Assembly: GCA_026419785.1 (NCBI GenBank)
Contig: JAODTK010000223.1
Span: forward strand, 248,001-312,000
From: Sclerodactyla briareus
Lineage: Eukaryota; Echinodermata; Holothuroidea; Dendrochirotida; Sclerodactylidae
Direction of reading: 5' to 3'
DNA length: 64,000 nucleotides
Both the position numbers and the translations under genes were made by a program. Each line of letters begins with the position of its first letter. Positions within the stretch are counted from its first letter, which is position 1. Positions 46,969 to 61,900 of the stretch are shown here, piece after piece. The notes below the pieces were generated by a model that saw nothing but the letters and a program-made list of their open reading frames with translations, had not been told where the DNA came from and did no database searches.

Positions 46969-49900
46969 CTGGAGAGGAGGAAAACAAAATGAGAGTTTAG
47001 TATTGTGTAATTGGGTTCTTTACTATTTATTATATACATGAACTAGACATGTGCAGGCGGGTAAACCGCCGACATGTATGTCCCTGCAGCAATGGCCTTT
47101 GTTGACCTCGTTCGAAGAAAGCACATTGAAGTTCATTTCCATTTTACCTCTGGTGACTTTGAAATACCCTATCTGTTGTTCGAGACCAACTGTAGTTCAC
47201 ATTCTCTAAGTTTCGTTCAAATCCGACAAAGTTAGAAAAATCTCGAATAAGATACGAATTTGACCTCTGGTGACCTTGAAATTACCGTCATGTTTTTCGG
47301 GACCAACTTTCGTCCCCACTCACCAAGTTTCATGTAAATCAAACTAACTCTGTATTTTCACGTAAAAAAAAACGACAAATTTGACCTCCGGTGACCTGAA
47401 ATCACCGTCATGTTTTTTGGGACCATTTCTTGTCCCCACCCACCAAGTTTCATATGAATCGGACCACCTACTCTGTTTTTTCGTTCAAAACCTGCAAAAT
47501 AGAGGGCAGCAAACATGCAGTGAAGCACACTTTCGAACTCATTCGATATTTGGCTAGGACGAACATGTGTACCAGTTTCAGATCGATCGGATAAGCGTTA
47601 AAGACCTATTGCGCTAATGCCTAAAGTTTCCAGCGGCGGCGGCGGAGATGGCGGCTACACCCCCAAAACCATATATCCCCAAACACTTAGTGTTGCGGGG
47701 GTATGATATAGAAGCCTCATCAAAGCAATTGTCTTCCACTATGTTTGCTGATGATACCACCATACTATCCAAACACAATGACCTTATACAGGGTATACAA
47801 GAAGTCAACAATGAGCTCGTCACTGTGTCACAAGTATTCTACAAGGAGTGCCCGTTGTATAAAGCAAGAACAGATTTTCAAAAACATTCCCTCTGATATG
47901 CCGGTATCGCGTTCTGGAATTCGCTCCTACGCAATATTACTGAGAGCCGAAACTTCACCATTTCAAGGTATATCTGAAAAAGTACATAGACATTCGTACT
48001 TATATCAGTGATGATTGAATTTCTCATCTTTCTTCTCCCTCTCTTCTCTTTTTTCCTTCCTCTTTTCTCCTTTGTCTTCTTCAGTTGTCACCCCACCCCT
48101 TTTTAGTGTTTCCATTGTTTGTTGTTTGTTGTTTCGGGTGGCCGGGTGGTGAATAAGCTGTTTATACAGCCTTTTTACCAGTCTCCTCCCTTCATTTCCA
48201 GTACTTGAATCATTTGGTGGATATGCTGCTATTTCTGATCCATTTCATTTTACCGTTTGTTCTGGAATGATAAATAGATTGAATTGAATTAATTGCTCAT
48301 GACACATCGGGCAAATGCATAATTTTGACAGAGGATTCCATTTCTGAATAATAAAATTATAATACAGAGAATTTTCACATTATCATTAATTCACTGATTC
48401 CAAAAATAAATTTGTAACTGCAACAACAGAGCAAATTTGAAATTCTGGTGTTGCGGTATAGTGTTTTGACATAGGCTGTTATATTTTTAAACAACAGAGG
48501 GACATTCTGCAAGTCCACGTTGGCCATGTCTATTATAGGTCCCTGTTTCATGGGTCCATGTCCACTTGGTCTATGGCCAATGGGTCTAGTTCACTCTGTC
48601 CATTTACTGAGAATGGAATATACTCACCCATTTGAATACATTGCAGAAGGATCAGTGCCCCCAGGTCCCTGTGTGGGCTGTCCCTGGGACTGTGGCACCT
48701 GGGAAAACTGGCCCCTGGGAAGGTGCTCCCTGGGAAGGAGGTACAGCCACCATGCCTGGGATGCCTGGAGCAACAGGGTAGGAAGTGGCACCTGGGGGCA
48801 TGGCTCCCGGTGCCTGGCCGACGGTCTGCGGGTGATATTGCTGAGATGGCGGAAACTGGGAAACGGGAGGAAACGTTGTGAGGGGATGTATAGATTCCAA
48901 AAACCTTCTCTCGGAGCTAGCACTGGATTCTCTTCTAAAACTGGCCATAGACAGTCAGAAAGCGATCATGACAGGGTGTTTAGGAACCAACAAGCTGAGG
49001 CAGGTTGCAAAGTTAATTGAGGATGATTTGCTGTAGTGTATGGGTGAGGGGAGGGGCGATGCAAAGGTCACCGATAGACTCTAAGGAGAAAACATTAGAA
49101 TGCAATTTGAGAACAATCCAATCCTCTTCATAGCAGAAAATGCATTTTGTAGATTTAACAAATTAGTCCCTTATTTCTCTTTAATGACCTTTGTCCTTGA
49201 CCTTCGCAAGGTCAAAGTTGTCCCAGGGGTCAATGAACATTGTTTCCAAGTTGGTCCACATCCATCAAAGTATGACTGTTTAGGGGCCTATAATACTTCT
49301 TTTCACCAGATGTTACTGTTTTAACTCTAATGGCATTATATGATGTTTCATAAAAAATCTGTGTACATTCTGGAAGGAACACTACCCAAGGAACATTATG
49401 ACTGAGTTTCAAGACAATCTAATGCTTTTGTAGGAGAAGATACATTTTGTAATTTTGAACAAAATGGCCAATTGTGATGCTTATGACCTTTGACCTTGAC
49501 CTTCACAAGTCAGAAAAGTGTCCTAGTGGTCAATGATCATTATGTCCAAGTTTGGTCAACATCAAGCAAAGATTGATCAATTGGCAGCCAAAAAGGCAAT
49601 TGTGGCAGCCCAAAATTCAATTGTGGACACACAGGAAGTAGTAGATAGATAGATAGAATGACTGGAAAATCACAATAGCTCAACCAGCATAGCTGGTTTG
49701 AGCTAGAAAGTGAATGCTGTGCGTTCACTTCTTGACATCAAGAAGGACGGGAATAGGTAATCATTCACATAGCAACAAATGAGATTTTCCTTTATTATCG
49801 TGTGGATAATTTTGTTAGGTTTTATTTGGATCCTATCTTTAGTTCATTATTACAGTGTTTTCGGAATTACACAGAAATTACATGTTTTACATTGACTTGG

Positions 49901-52900
49901 AATCTCAGGCAATCCACCACCCCACTCTCCTCCCTCCCTGATTGTGCCCTACCGGCACACTCATATATGCCTGGAAAACAGTCTGGGATTTGGCTCCGGG
50001 GGGGAAGGGAGAGGGGGCAAATTGCAGCTTAAGTTGAAGAACACTGATTACTGATAAACCAGGAAGCCAAAAGGCTTAGTGATTCTTTGACTCTTTCTGA
50101 CAACCTATAGCCAGACACAAGGACAAATGGGAGATTGCACCAGCTCATTATGGGAACCATAACATCTGACAAATTTCCCATTTTTCCCAACCAACCAATA
50201 GGGCTCCTATACTCTTGATAAGGAAAGCTAGACCTAATTTCAAGATTTTCAGACTTTGACCTATGGTGACCTCAGATGACCTCTGACCTGACCCCAAAAA
50301 CAAATAGGGCTCAGGTACTTCATGTGGGGAACAACAATACCAGGATGGGCACTCATCATCCAAGTGAAAGTTGAGATATCATGTTTACAAGCCAAAATTG
50401 GGCAAATATCGACTATTCACAAATTTTCAATTTTGGACCAGAATTCACCTTGAACTAAACCAAACACAATAACGTTCCTGTACTCCCTATATAAAGCTAC
50501 AACTTAAAATACAGTTTTCAGACTTTGACCTCTGTTGACTCAGATGACCTCTGACCTGACCCCAAAACAATAGGTTCATGTACTCATCATGGGGAACACT
50601 CATAGCAAGTATGAGCTTCATCCATCCAGGTGGGGTCGAGTTATCGTGTTTACAAGCCAGGGTTACATCACACATACATACACACACACTGTCATGACAA
50701 GGAATCAAAAAGTAGTCCCTGGCTAATCAAGCACTCTGCAAGCCAGCAAACTTGGTCCTGTGCGCTAGACTTGGTATGGGTCCCACGAACTGTCCCCAGC
50801 TTTTGGAATGTCATAATTTCCTCACCTGCCCCATTGGAGCCCCCGCAGCGCCCATGGCCTGGTTGGGGTACATTCCTGGTGGCAGCATGGAGTTGCCAAC
50901 TTGTAAGGAGTACCCATATACTGGAGCCTCCTTCATCAGGTCATGGTACATGGCGAAAGCATCTACAAGCTTGCGGTTGAGGGCGCTGTAATCAGCCAGG
51001 TCACGATCGATCCCCTCTAGCTCCTGATCAATGAGCGGGGCCATGCGATTAGCAGAATCTGGGAAACAGAAAGAGGCATTTTATTATTATTTAACAGAAT
51101 CTAACCATTTTGATGACATTCCATCGGAGGACAGCTGGCAACATGACAGTGTTGGAATAATCTATTCACGTTATGTGCGTAGCTCGCTGAGAAATATCAT
51201 TGTTATTCAAAAAGCTTTCAAACAGCACCTTCAACAGGAATGTTGTCTGAAAGTGCTCCACAGATACTTCCCTGATCATATGATTTGTACAAAACCTATA
51301 CAACGAGAGAAGAGAGGAAGAATAGCCTGCCCGCCCTCCCCCCGAATGACCTTTGACTGACTGTTGCGGGCCCTGTAGCAAAAAAATGTTCAGAATCAAA
51401 TGCACACACAATTACAAACTGTCAACACTCAGTAGGAAAGCAGCACCACAGCATCTGAAACAACAGCACAGACATTGTAATAGTACTCTACCAGCTTACC
51501 TAATGGTAAATGTGTGCATGCTGTAGAACTGTTCATTATTTCTCCTCGCATTCCCTGTGGATTTATTGCAATTACCATGTTTGGTGGTTGAAAAGGAACG
51601 TCATTCATTTTCTTTCAATTGAGATTTGAATTATCAAGACTAATTTCCCAACTTCTAGTCTCCTGAGTAGCCCTCACAGCCTTTGTTCCAGCTCTGGGCC
51701 ACTGGATTATAGTGTGTCCATGAACACTAGTTTTTATGGTTGACCATTGTTAACTTTGTCGTTCTGCTCACAGCGCACTGGACTTCGGGATTAACAACTT
51801 TTAAGTCCCCGTGTACTAATAATAATAATATAGATGGAGCTTTTTGAACACTCCTTGGGGGGCTGCGTCAGTGTCTGACCACATAGTATATGTGTAAGCC
51901 GAATGTGCGAATGCCCAAATCAACCATACAGGGGGGTTAAAAAAACAAAAAAAAAAAAAACCTGTGTGGGCATTGACATTCGTGACAATTGTGTGAATTT
52001 CGCGAGTCTAGCACAGCCAACTTTATTGGGAGATAAAGGGCAAGGAAGTTGCAATGAACCTACAAATGCTAGCTCAATTCAGCAAATGATATGAAGATTA
52101 TTTATCAATCACTATGTATTTATTATTAGAGCCCCCACAATAAACAATCATTTTTAAAACGCTGCAAAAAAGCCCTCAGAACATCTTTTCTCCCCATTGC
52201 ATCTCAACCTCCATTCACCATTTTGTTAATGTCTCCCGACCAACTGGACCCTGCCAGGAGGCCCTCCAACAAGGATGTAGCGGAAGCCGACCTCGGCCTC
52301 AAATTTGCCCTGGCCTCAGCCTCGTTTTGGCCTTGGAGGCCACCATACATACAGTGTACAAACTCAGAATGAGCCCCTCCTAAGCTTCGCCTGCCTCTAC
52401 TGCAGCCCTGCCACCCAACCCTCAGCAGGAACACTACGGCCCCCATTCCACTGTAACATGGGAACTGGGAGTTGCACAGCCTAGTAATAGAGCCCACACT
52501 CAATAAAGCCATTTAAATACACTCTGTGATGTCTTATCCTATCACAAATCACATAGGTCATCGCACATCCTACACTCAATGTGACAATTGGATGAACTTT
52601 TCGTAGCTTTTGTACCTACACCACTATAAAAAAAGGGAGACTGCGGAGCATACAATAACGTATCATTACCTTCTGATACGGGAGGTCTGGAGGGGTCGGC
52701 CCTCTCCTCCGTGGGGTCACAGTTTTGCAACTTCACCAGGCATTGGTCAGGAGTTTCTTCGTTGATCTCGACCACCTCCGGTGCCTCTATCGTTTTCACC
52801 TCGACTTCCTCATCGAAGGATACCTTTTTTTCTCTGGCCTTCAGTTCTGGAGATACGAATAAGAGATTTCAAACTCTGATTCATTCTTATAATCTTGCTA

Positions 52901-55900
52901 ACAGCCTAAACAATTATTTAACATACCATAGGGCCTAATTTACCTCACTCATTTAGTGACTTTTGTGCCCCAAATTTAACCTCATGTTTGTGTTCACACA
53001 ATTCCAATACTACATGCAAAATTTCATCAGAATCGGTCTTACCGTTTCAGAGAAATCCTGCTAACGAGGAAGTGAGACACACACACACATACATACACAC
53101 ATGACAAAGTGATCGCGATGTGCTCCTTCCTAGGCACGAAAAAAGAGAATCACATTGCTAGATTCAGAAAATTCATCGTTTTCTAGTCAATCCATGGACA
53201 AAATTCCAGGGGGCATAAATGAATTAGGGGAGAGGGCTGAAGCCCCACTACCATTAGGGTATACTAAGACTTTCTATGGACTAGGCAAAATCATTACAGA
53301 AATCTATGACTTCAAAAGTGAGTCATGTCTACAAATAGGTGGTACTGGGAAATACCTAATGTGAAAAACAGCCACCTCTGCAGCGAATTGGTTCTAGTAA
53401 ATACTCAAACATGTTTCGAGGGCCGGCTACTTTACAATGGCCATTCTGACCACTCCAATAGTGGTCAGATTTCTACATGGTCAGATTGAATATTTTCAAA
53501 ATGACAGTCTGGGCCAATTAATTGATCTGTACTTGGTAAATAGGCTCAAGTCGAATCGACAATGACAGGCCTAATGTATACATCATAATGGAACATTGTT
53601 TAAGTGTACCACAATTGCTGATGTGAGATTTTAACAATGACATCAGTTTTTTACAGGGTTGAATCTTTCACAATGGTGGGGACAACTATTTTTAACAGCC
53701 GGCCACATTTCTCAAGACCGTGGACTGGAATTTCTCATTTCGTTGACTTACAACAGCCTCTGCTATGGTCAATGGAAAACGTACCTGGTTCTGTTTCAGC
53801 TGTGAGGTCGGCAGTCACAAAGTTTGATGGGACGCCCATATACCTCGGAAGCTCTCCCTTCCCCCCAGTTAACATCACTTAGGAGAAAAAGACAAATGCT
53901 CACAAATAGACAAACATATATATCAGGTCCAATGGAGGGTGAACACCATTATTGCTGATTAACATACTATATTGATGTGATGCTGTTTGATAGATACATC
54001 TACCTGGCAACATGCTTCAGATAATATTATTATTACACCTTACCCAAAATTTATTATGATACCCTACCTGTCAGCTAAAACGCTGATAATCTCGCCAGCT
54101 TTAAATGTTAGTTCGTTTCTTCGACGGCCTCAAAGTCATAGAGAGCCTTGACCTTCCTGGGTTCCTTTTTGGCCGCTGAGGTTGACCCCACGGTGGCGTA
54201 GACGGGGCGTCCACGAAGTGTACAACCTAGTGTCGTGCTCTTCTCTCTTGTAGTGATAATTGATAAATTAATGAATTGATAAATTATAGAGGTAGAGTTT
54301 TGTATCACCGGGGCTGGAAAAGTGTGAATTTACCTGGAAGCAGGGAATCACTTCGCATCAAGATGACAATGATTTTCCTCACAAATTTACACAATTACTT
54401 TTAGGAATGCAAAATTACCTTTGAGTAGCAAATGTACTTTTGAGAATGCAAATAACCCTTGACATGATAACTATTTTTAGTCTTAGTCTTGGGGTGTTGA
54501 AGTCGAATGCTCCAGGCAATAGCCTAACCCCTCCCTAGTTATCTTGGAGTTTGCAAAATTTCTATTCAGATCGAATTATCCCCCGCCAGGAAGGAGCTCC
54601 CCAAACTACCCACTATTATCAGCCAACCATTTTCCACATGAATGTTGGTTAGACAAGGAAGGATGACTAAGACATGATGCATAGGCAACAGAATGGAGCA
54701 GGTCAACTCTGTGACCTGGGTGGGGTAGAGTGGGTGGGGAGGGAGGGGGGGGGGGGGGTTAATGTATCGCACTGCAATTCAACAACATGTTTTTCACTCA
54801 CAAAAAATTCATGCAATACTGCTTTGGACCCCCTGAATAATTAGCTCCACCCACCCCTCCTACTTTCAAACTATGATTGGGATTGGAATGGAATCGCCAG
54901 ATCCTGTCGAAGAGAGCAGCAGCTTCAAACATTCCGGAACAAACACTGAGTGTATATATTCTATAATTGCACTGTGAAACACATAAATTTTGAAATTGTT
55001 AGTTGCATTGAGAGACCTAAATAAAGTGAAGAATTATAGTTTTTTCTTAGCCACATTAGGAAACAATACTGGAAGAATACATCTATAGTTGCATTGGAGT
55101 TTGAAAAACATGGAACATTATAAATTCATAATTCATGAAAAACAACAATTTTAATAGACAAGGCGATCGCCAAAAAGGGTCTCGCCCTGGTTGCGCGATC
55201 GGTGGGTTTCTCATTATTAACTACAAATTTTTCCCACAGATAACACATAAAAATTCCTAAAATAAACTGACCAGTAGTTTGCTTCTTCCTTCCTCATGCC
55301 ACCCCCACATCTTATCTTGGATAAATGGAATTGGAATAAATTATGCACAACTAGGCCACATACATGAGCTTCTTAACAGCCAGTTAAAATTGTCACCCCA
55401 AGAGCTATGGTTACTCGTTCCTCCAGTGCTTATTCTAACCAGCAGCTATTATATGATGAGAAATTCAAATTCCTGACATAAACACATCAGATCCAGGAAA
55501 TGTTAACGGCCCATACCTACGAGTTTGGCGAAATTCTTACCAAGTTGGGAAATTGGAATATATTAGGCACATTAGGCACATACAATGACCAATACTGACC
55601 CCAGCTGTACTTCAAAAATGATCAGGATCAAAGTGGATTTTTTCACATCTTAAGTTTTGTGGAAATCCAACGAACATTAAATGACTCCAGTGACCCCGAC
55701 TTCAATTTTAAATTTCAGGGAATATGGTTAGAACCCATCCACTGAGTTTCGTTTGAAAATTCTCGACACCACTTGGAATTTGCTTAAATTATGCAACAAA
55801 TAGACCGCTTAACTGGCATATTTCAGGCTGAAAAATTAATCAGTTCATCTACCTGTCATCCAGGTCCTACAGGCCAGACTACATCACTGTAGCACATTCT

Positions 55901-58900
55901 TGCATAATTTGCTAAAAAGCTGAACAAAATTACATAAAATAGCTACTTACCCAACTTAATTATTGATGTGCTGCCCAAAATATAATCAGCTCGTGTACAC
56001 CAACCCCAGTGCTACCCACAAAAAATTTGTCAAATCGGCCTCACGGGTTGTGAGAAAACCTGCTAACGGAAAGTGACATACAAACACACACACACGCACC
56101 ATGTCTCTTCCTGAATTTCATTCAGGCGAGTTAAAAACAGCTATTCAGTAATCAGCGAGTCAAGTATTTCTTAGAAGCAGAATATTTTTTGGCAATACGC
56201 TATGAGGTCAAAAAAGGTTCGATAGTGCCACCGAGAATTTACCCTTTCATTATTCATTTTTTAAGATGATAAAGAAGTCTCATTCATTTCCACGTAAATC
56301 TTTTTCTATTTCTGCCTTCCTGTTATCAAGGCACATAATTCACAAAACAGGACTCGTTGTGAATATTGTGGAATACCACCCCATCATCCTCATCATTTTG
56401 TTAGACGAATGGGATTTGTGTTACTGCCAAGTTTTGATGTGCATTGGGGGCAGGTGCATGGTGAATAAGTTTGACAGCATTCACTGTGATAACTCAGCCT
56501 TTTCATCACCCTCCCCCATACATGATGGACACCATGAATTGAACCCTGCTAGAGGGTGTATGTTTTGATATGAAATGAGCCCAGTGAAAACCAGAAAGCC
56601 AAAGGGCTTAGGGATTCCTTGACTCTTTCTTTCTGACAACCTATGGCTAGACACAAGGACAAATGGGAGATTGCAACAGCTCATTAGGGCAACATAACAT
56701 CTGACAAATTTCTCATTTATCCCAACCAACCAATAGGGTTCCCTATACTCTTGATAAGAAAGCTACACACTGAAATTTCAAGATTTTCAGACTTTGACCT
56801 ATGGTGACCTCAGATGACCTCAGACCTGACCCCAAAACAATAGGATTCATGTACTCATCATGGGGAACACACATATATCAAGTATGGGCCTCATCAATCC
56901 AAGTAAAGTTGAGATATCATGTTTACAAGCCAAAATTGCGATCTCGACTATTCACAATTTTTCAATTTTGGACCAAAATTCACCTTGAACTAAACCAAAA
57001 ACAGTAAGGTTCCTGTACTCCCTATATAAAAATGTGCTACACACCAAATATCAAACTGATCACACCGACCGAGTATTCTGTTTACAAGGTTTTTCAACTT
57101 TTACTCTGGTGACCTCAGACCTGACACCAAAACAATAGTAGGATTCATGTACTCATCATGGGGAACACACATACCATATATGAACTTAATCATACAAGTG
57201 GGGTCAAGTTATCATGGTAACGAGCTGAAATTAGCTAAAGTATCAGTTTTTCACAATCTTCCCCGAATCTGACCCCAGGTTTACTCAAAACAATTAGGGT
57301 TCCTGTTACTCCTCATGGGAAGCTGCATGCTGAGTAACCCGTTGGACTAGGCATTCTGGACTATATGGTTAACAAAAATTTTCAGACTTGATTCTCTTGT
57401 ACTCAGTACCTTTGACCGGACCCCAAAACAATAGGGTTTATGTACATATTATGGGAAACCCATATACCAAGTATGAATGCACATCTTAAGTGGGGTTGAG
57501 TTACGTGTGTTACAACTAAAATTGGCCAAAATTATTCAATTTTCACAATTTCCCAATTTTCCCCCAAATCTGACCCCTGATTTACACAAAAAACAATAGG
57601 GTTCCTGTAGTCCTCATAGGAAAGCTGCATACTGACTTTCAACCCAATCCGACTAAGCATTCCGGACTTATCGGGTTAACAAGATTTCAAAACCTGACCT
57701 CTCGTGAAATCAGATGACCTATGACCTGACCCCAAAACACTAAGGATCATGTACTCGTTAGGGGACCATTACAGGAGTATGAACTTTACAGCAAACGTGA
57801 TCCAAACTTGATTCGGCGTCACACACCACACATACACTGTCTGACTGCATAGATTCCTTGACTTCACAAGGAATCATATAATCTCAAGGAATCAAATATC
57901 ATCATAGGAATCTAATATATAACATATTTTTCTTTTTATATGATACCAACGATGACTAGTAATCGTTGGTATTATGTATATATAGTGTTTGGGTTTGCCC
58001 AATCACCTTTAGCGTATCCTGTGTTCCTTGTCGATAGAGCCAATATTGGGATCGCTTGGAGTCGAGGAGGGGCTGTAGAAGATTAGCCTGGAAACAAAAT
58101 AATTCAAAATCATTGTTATTTCTTCAAATTAATTTCCATTATTTCCGAAGGAATACCCAGTTCCGTCTTCATTATCAAGAGCAAAATTGGAGCATTTAAG
58201 CGTAGGGTCCATGAACAGCCTTTCTATCGTTCACCTCGAGATTTCATATATTCCTCACGTGTTGAAAATGAATTGAAATAACTTGACAATGAACAGATGG
58301 ACCTCCAAATTTGGGAGTGTGGGGATTTGATGGTCTTCTTTCATCTCTTTGGCTAGTTTGGAGGTGATCGGTTCATGACTATTGAATTGGCCTTTAAGCT
58401 GAAGTTTGTCAGTGTAGTGTGTTGGAAGAAATGGCTATGAGTTGACAGTGACAGTGGCTAATACGTTGGGCGTTCAAAAACTGTTCGTTGAATGAATGAG
58501 TAAATGTAACAAAAACGTTCATCAAATTTACAAAACATTTATCAAAATAGGTTAGAACATTTCTCTGCAAGCCTACACTACCACCAAAAGTTGCTGCAAA
58601 CAAACACAAACACAATTAGGTTTTTTGAAGCAAAAATCAGGTGAGTGGAAAATCGTTAAAATTCATATTCAGCCAAAATCAGGGTTTCCGCTCAATTAAT
58701 TCCACATTTCTGGTTATTTTTCGACCAAACTGGAGATATTTGCGAAAACAATACAAGTGTAACAAAACAGACAAATCTAGTATGCACCACATGGCTGGAA
58801 TCTGTGACACCCATGGGTACACCTCAGTAGATACATCCTAACCATCAAGATCGTTACATACCATAGAGCCATCGCTATGGCCACCTCCAACAGTGAATAC

Positions 58901-61900
58901 AGGTGATGTGGCAAACTGAGGACAATATCTCATGCCGGCACTGATGAACCTAACATGGCTTGCTACTAATTATTCATTATTATTCATTCATATTCATATT
59001 ATTATTCATGGCCTGCTGATGAAGGCCAATCACTCAAGACCTTGTACACCAACCCAGTGTTGCTTCTTCCTGGTACTTCACAGGTACCCAATATCAGCAA
59101 GGATAAACTAGACATGTGCAGGCGGGTAAACCGCCAACATGTATATACCTGCGGGAGGAAACAGCCTTTGTGGACCTTGTTTAGAGGAAATGCATTAAAT
59201 TATGTCCATTTGACCTCCAGTGACTTTGGAATGCTCTACCATGTCATCCACCGAGTTCTGTTCAAACAAATAGGAAGTTAGTTAGGGAAATTGCGGAGAA
59301 ACCCACTGATGCCGACTTCCGAACTCATCTGAGATTTCCTGGAGCGGACTCTGTGTACCAAGTTTCAAGATCAAATCGGATACAGCCTAAGAAGGTTGTT
59401 GCGCTAACGCCTAAAGTTTTCCGCGGCGGGAGAGCCTGGGGCGGCGGCTACACACCCTAAACCCCCTAATATCCCCGGACACTTCGTTTGCAGGGATATA
59501 ATTAGGATAAGGCCTCATAAACAAACACTGTGGAATCACAAAGCTGAGATGCTCAGTGAATTCTGCAAATTTGATCGTGATGAAGCAAATTTATCACTCC
59601 TGTTTACAAGGTTTTCAGATATCAGTTGACCTGAGGCTGAGATGGCCTCCTCCCTGACCGGAGATGAGTAGGGATCATGTACTCCCTGACCGGAGATGAG
59701 TAGGGATCGTTTACTCAACTTCTGGAACATACAATGTATGATCTTCTTCTATCCGGCTAGCTTGGTCATGTTTTCATACTTGCAAGCTGAATTTGCCAAA
59801 GTATAAATCAGGGTTCTTGCAGTTTCTAGCAAATCAATTTTTTTTTATTACTTTTCCATGTCTTTTCCAACACCAAATAAAGGAATTTTCTTTACCTATT
59901 TCTTAATGTCCTTATACATGAAAAATTTAAATTATAAACAGCAAAGAGGGTCAAGCGGCATCAACAGCTGCAACAGCAAAAGCCAAAGCAAAAGAACCTG
60001 CCATTTGGGAATTTCTATGACTTTTCCATGGCTTTGGACAATTTTTCCAAATTTCAAACTTTTCCAGGCCTGGATTCTTTCTTTCCCCAGAATTTAATGG
60101 AATGGCTTTTCCAGGTTTCCCCACGATCAAAGGTGTAGGCCTACTAGATGAGGGGTTTAGGTCTAATGCAAGACGAAGAGGAAATTAGTGAAGTAGTACA
60201 ATAAAATGATCCTCCTGAGAGGTTGAGCTGTTGACAGGAGGAAAGATTTGCCTGTACATTTAGCAAATGGTTCATTGTGCAAGTCGTCAGGAGATGGCTA
60301 GTGTTTGTTTAACTTAATGAGAGATGTCTTTGAAATGAAGCCCATTTAAATAAATTTTATAAGATGTTGTAGTGTATAGGATGAAATTACAATAAGGTTT
60401 TACTTACCTTTGATTCTAATGTAGGGAAGAGTTCCCTTCTGACTTGAGGCTGCTATAAAGTTGTGTTAGGAGACTGTAAAGCAGAGAGGAGAATTCTCTT
60501 AATTGGTGTCGACGTGGAAAAAAAACACTAAATCATTCATTGGTGTATTTACTGACTTCTTGATGCATGGATAGGTGCAAGTAGATGCGATATCAGAACA
60601 AACATGATATGTATACATAGGCTAGTTAATCAGATTTTTAAAATAATTAATTTCTAATTTATCCCCAATCATTTGCAGCAAATACAAAAAATCAATATTT
60701 TGTGAATCTGTGAACTAGAAATACCATTACAGTACTAAGCTTAAATTGGATGGTATATATGTATAACAGGAGGAATAGATTGGTGGAATACATCCGTTTG
60801 ATTCCGCTTACAGTACCTCAGGCACTGCATGAAAAGCCAGGCTGAGCTAGTCCGAAAAAACATAGATTATGCCACTGCTGAAGTTTAGAGTTTGGTGCGT
60901 TAAACTCCTGCTCTTGTACCTATGTATGAACTACGTACATGCACACACAGACTGGACAGCACAGGAAGCATGCAAAATCCTTGTCGGCTGAATTACCAAT
61001 AGTCTATTCACGATGTCTGGTGTGATATTTCACTTGAATCTTGTTGTGAAATACAAGGGTGACACAGGCTTAATCAGAAAATGTGCTAGAATTTCAGATA
61101 TCAACAAGAAAAAGCCAAAAGGGCTTTGTGATTCCTTGACTGATCCTGACTTGATCAAGTTAGCATGTCAACTTCACATGCTTACATGGAATAGAAAAAT
61201 CCAACTGTTATTCAAAATTTTCTTGACTGCTGTTGCCTCCCCAACATTTTTTGTGAAACACGTACCCCTCCTTTCCTACCCTATCATGAGCTATCTCCCA
61301 CCTAGTCACCAGAACTTACCTTAGTGATGCTTCGTTCTTGTATTCCTTTCCTTCCTCCTCCCTTCTGCAGATGCTGTTTTAATTTCTCTGCCACTTTGGC
61401 ATGGCCCTGACAGAGAGAGGAGAGGCAAAACATTTGGAAGCAGATACTTAGAGGGAAATTCCAGCCAAACTATTATCTTCGTGGTGTTATAATGTTAAAG
61501 AGATAAAAAATCATTCAAATATCACTTTGTTCCAGGTTTATAGGCTGTTCGGCCTTGGGAATATAATGGCCTTCCTCAATTTCATACAATTCGCTGATTT
61601 TGGCAACTGGCAACCTTTTGTGATGTCATATCTACCAATATAAGGGAAAAGACATATTTCTTTAACGTTTCTCCAATTGGTAGATTGACTCATCAAATGT
61701 TGCACAATTGCAAAAATTGCAAACGTATCGTGATTATTTATTAATCTTTAAAAATTTGTAACTTATAAATCCCCCCGGTCTCGGCCCGCGAAGATGCAAT
61801 GAACATGAAACAAAGTTTGATTGGCATAATTTCCAATGCACAATCATAGACATTTGAGTATTTGTGGCTGGACTTGTCCTTTAACTGAATAGAGTACTTA

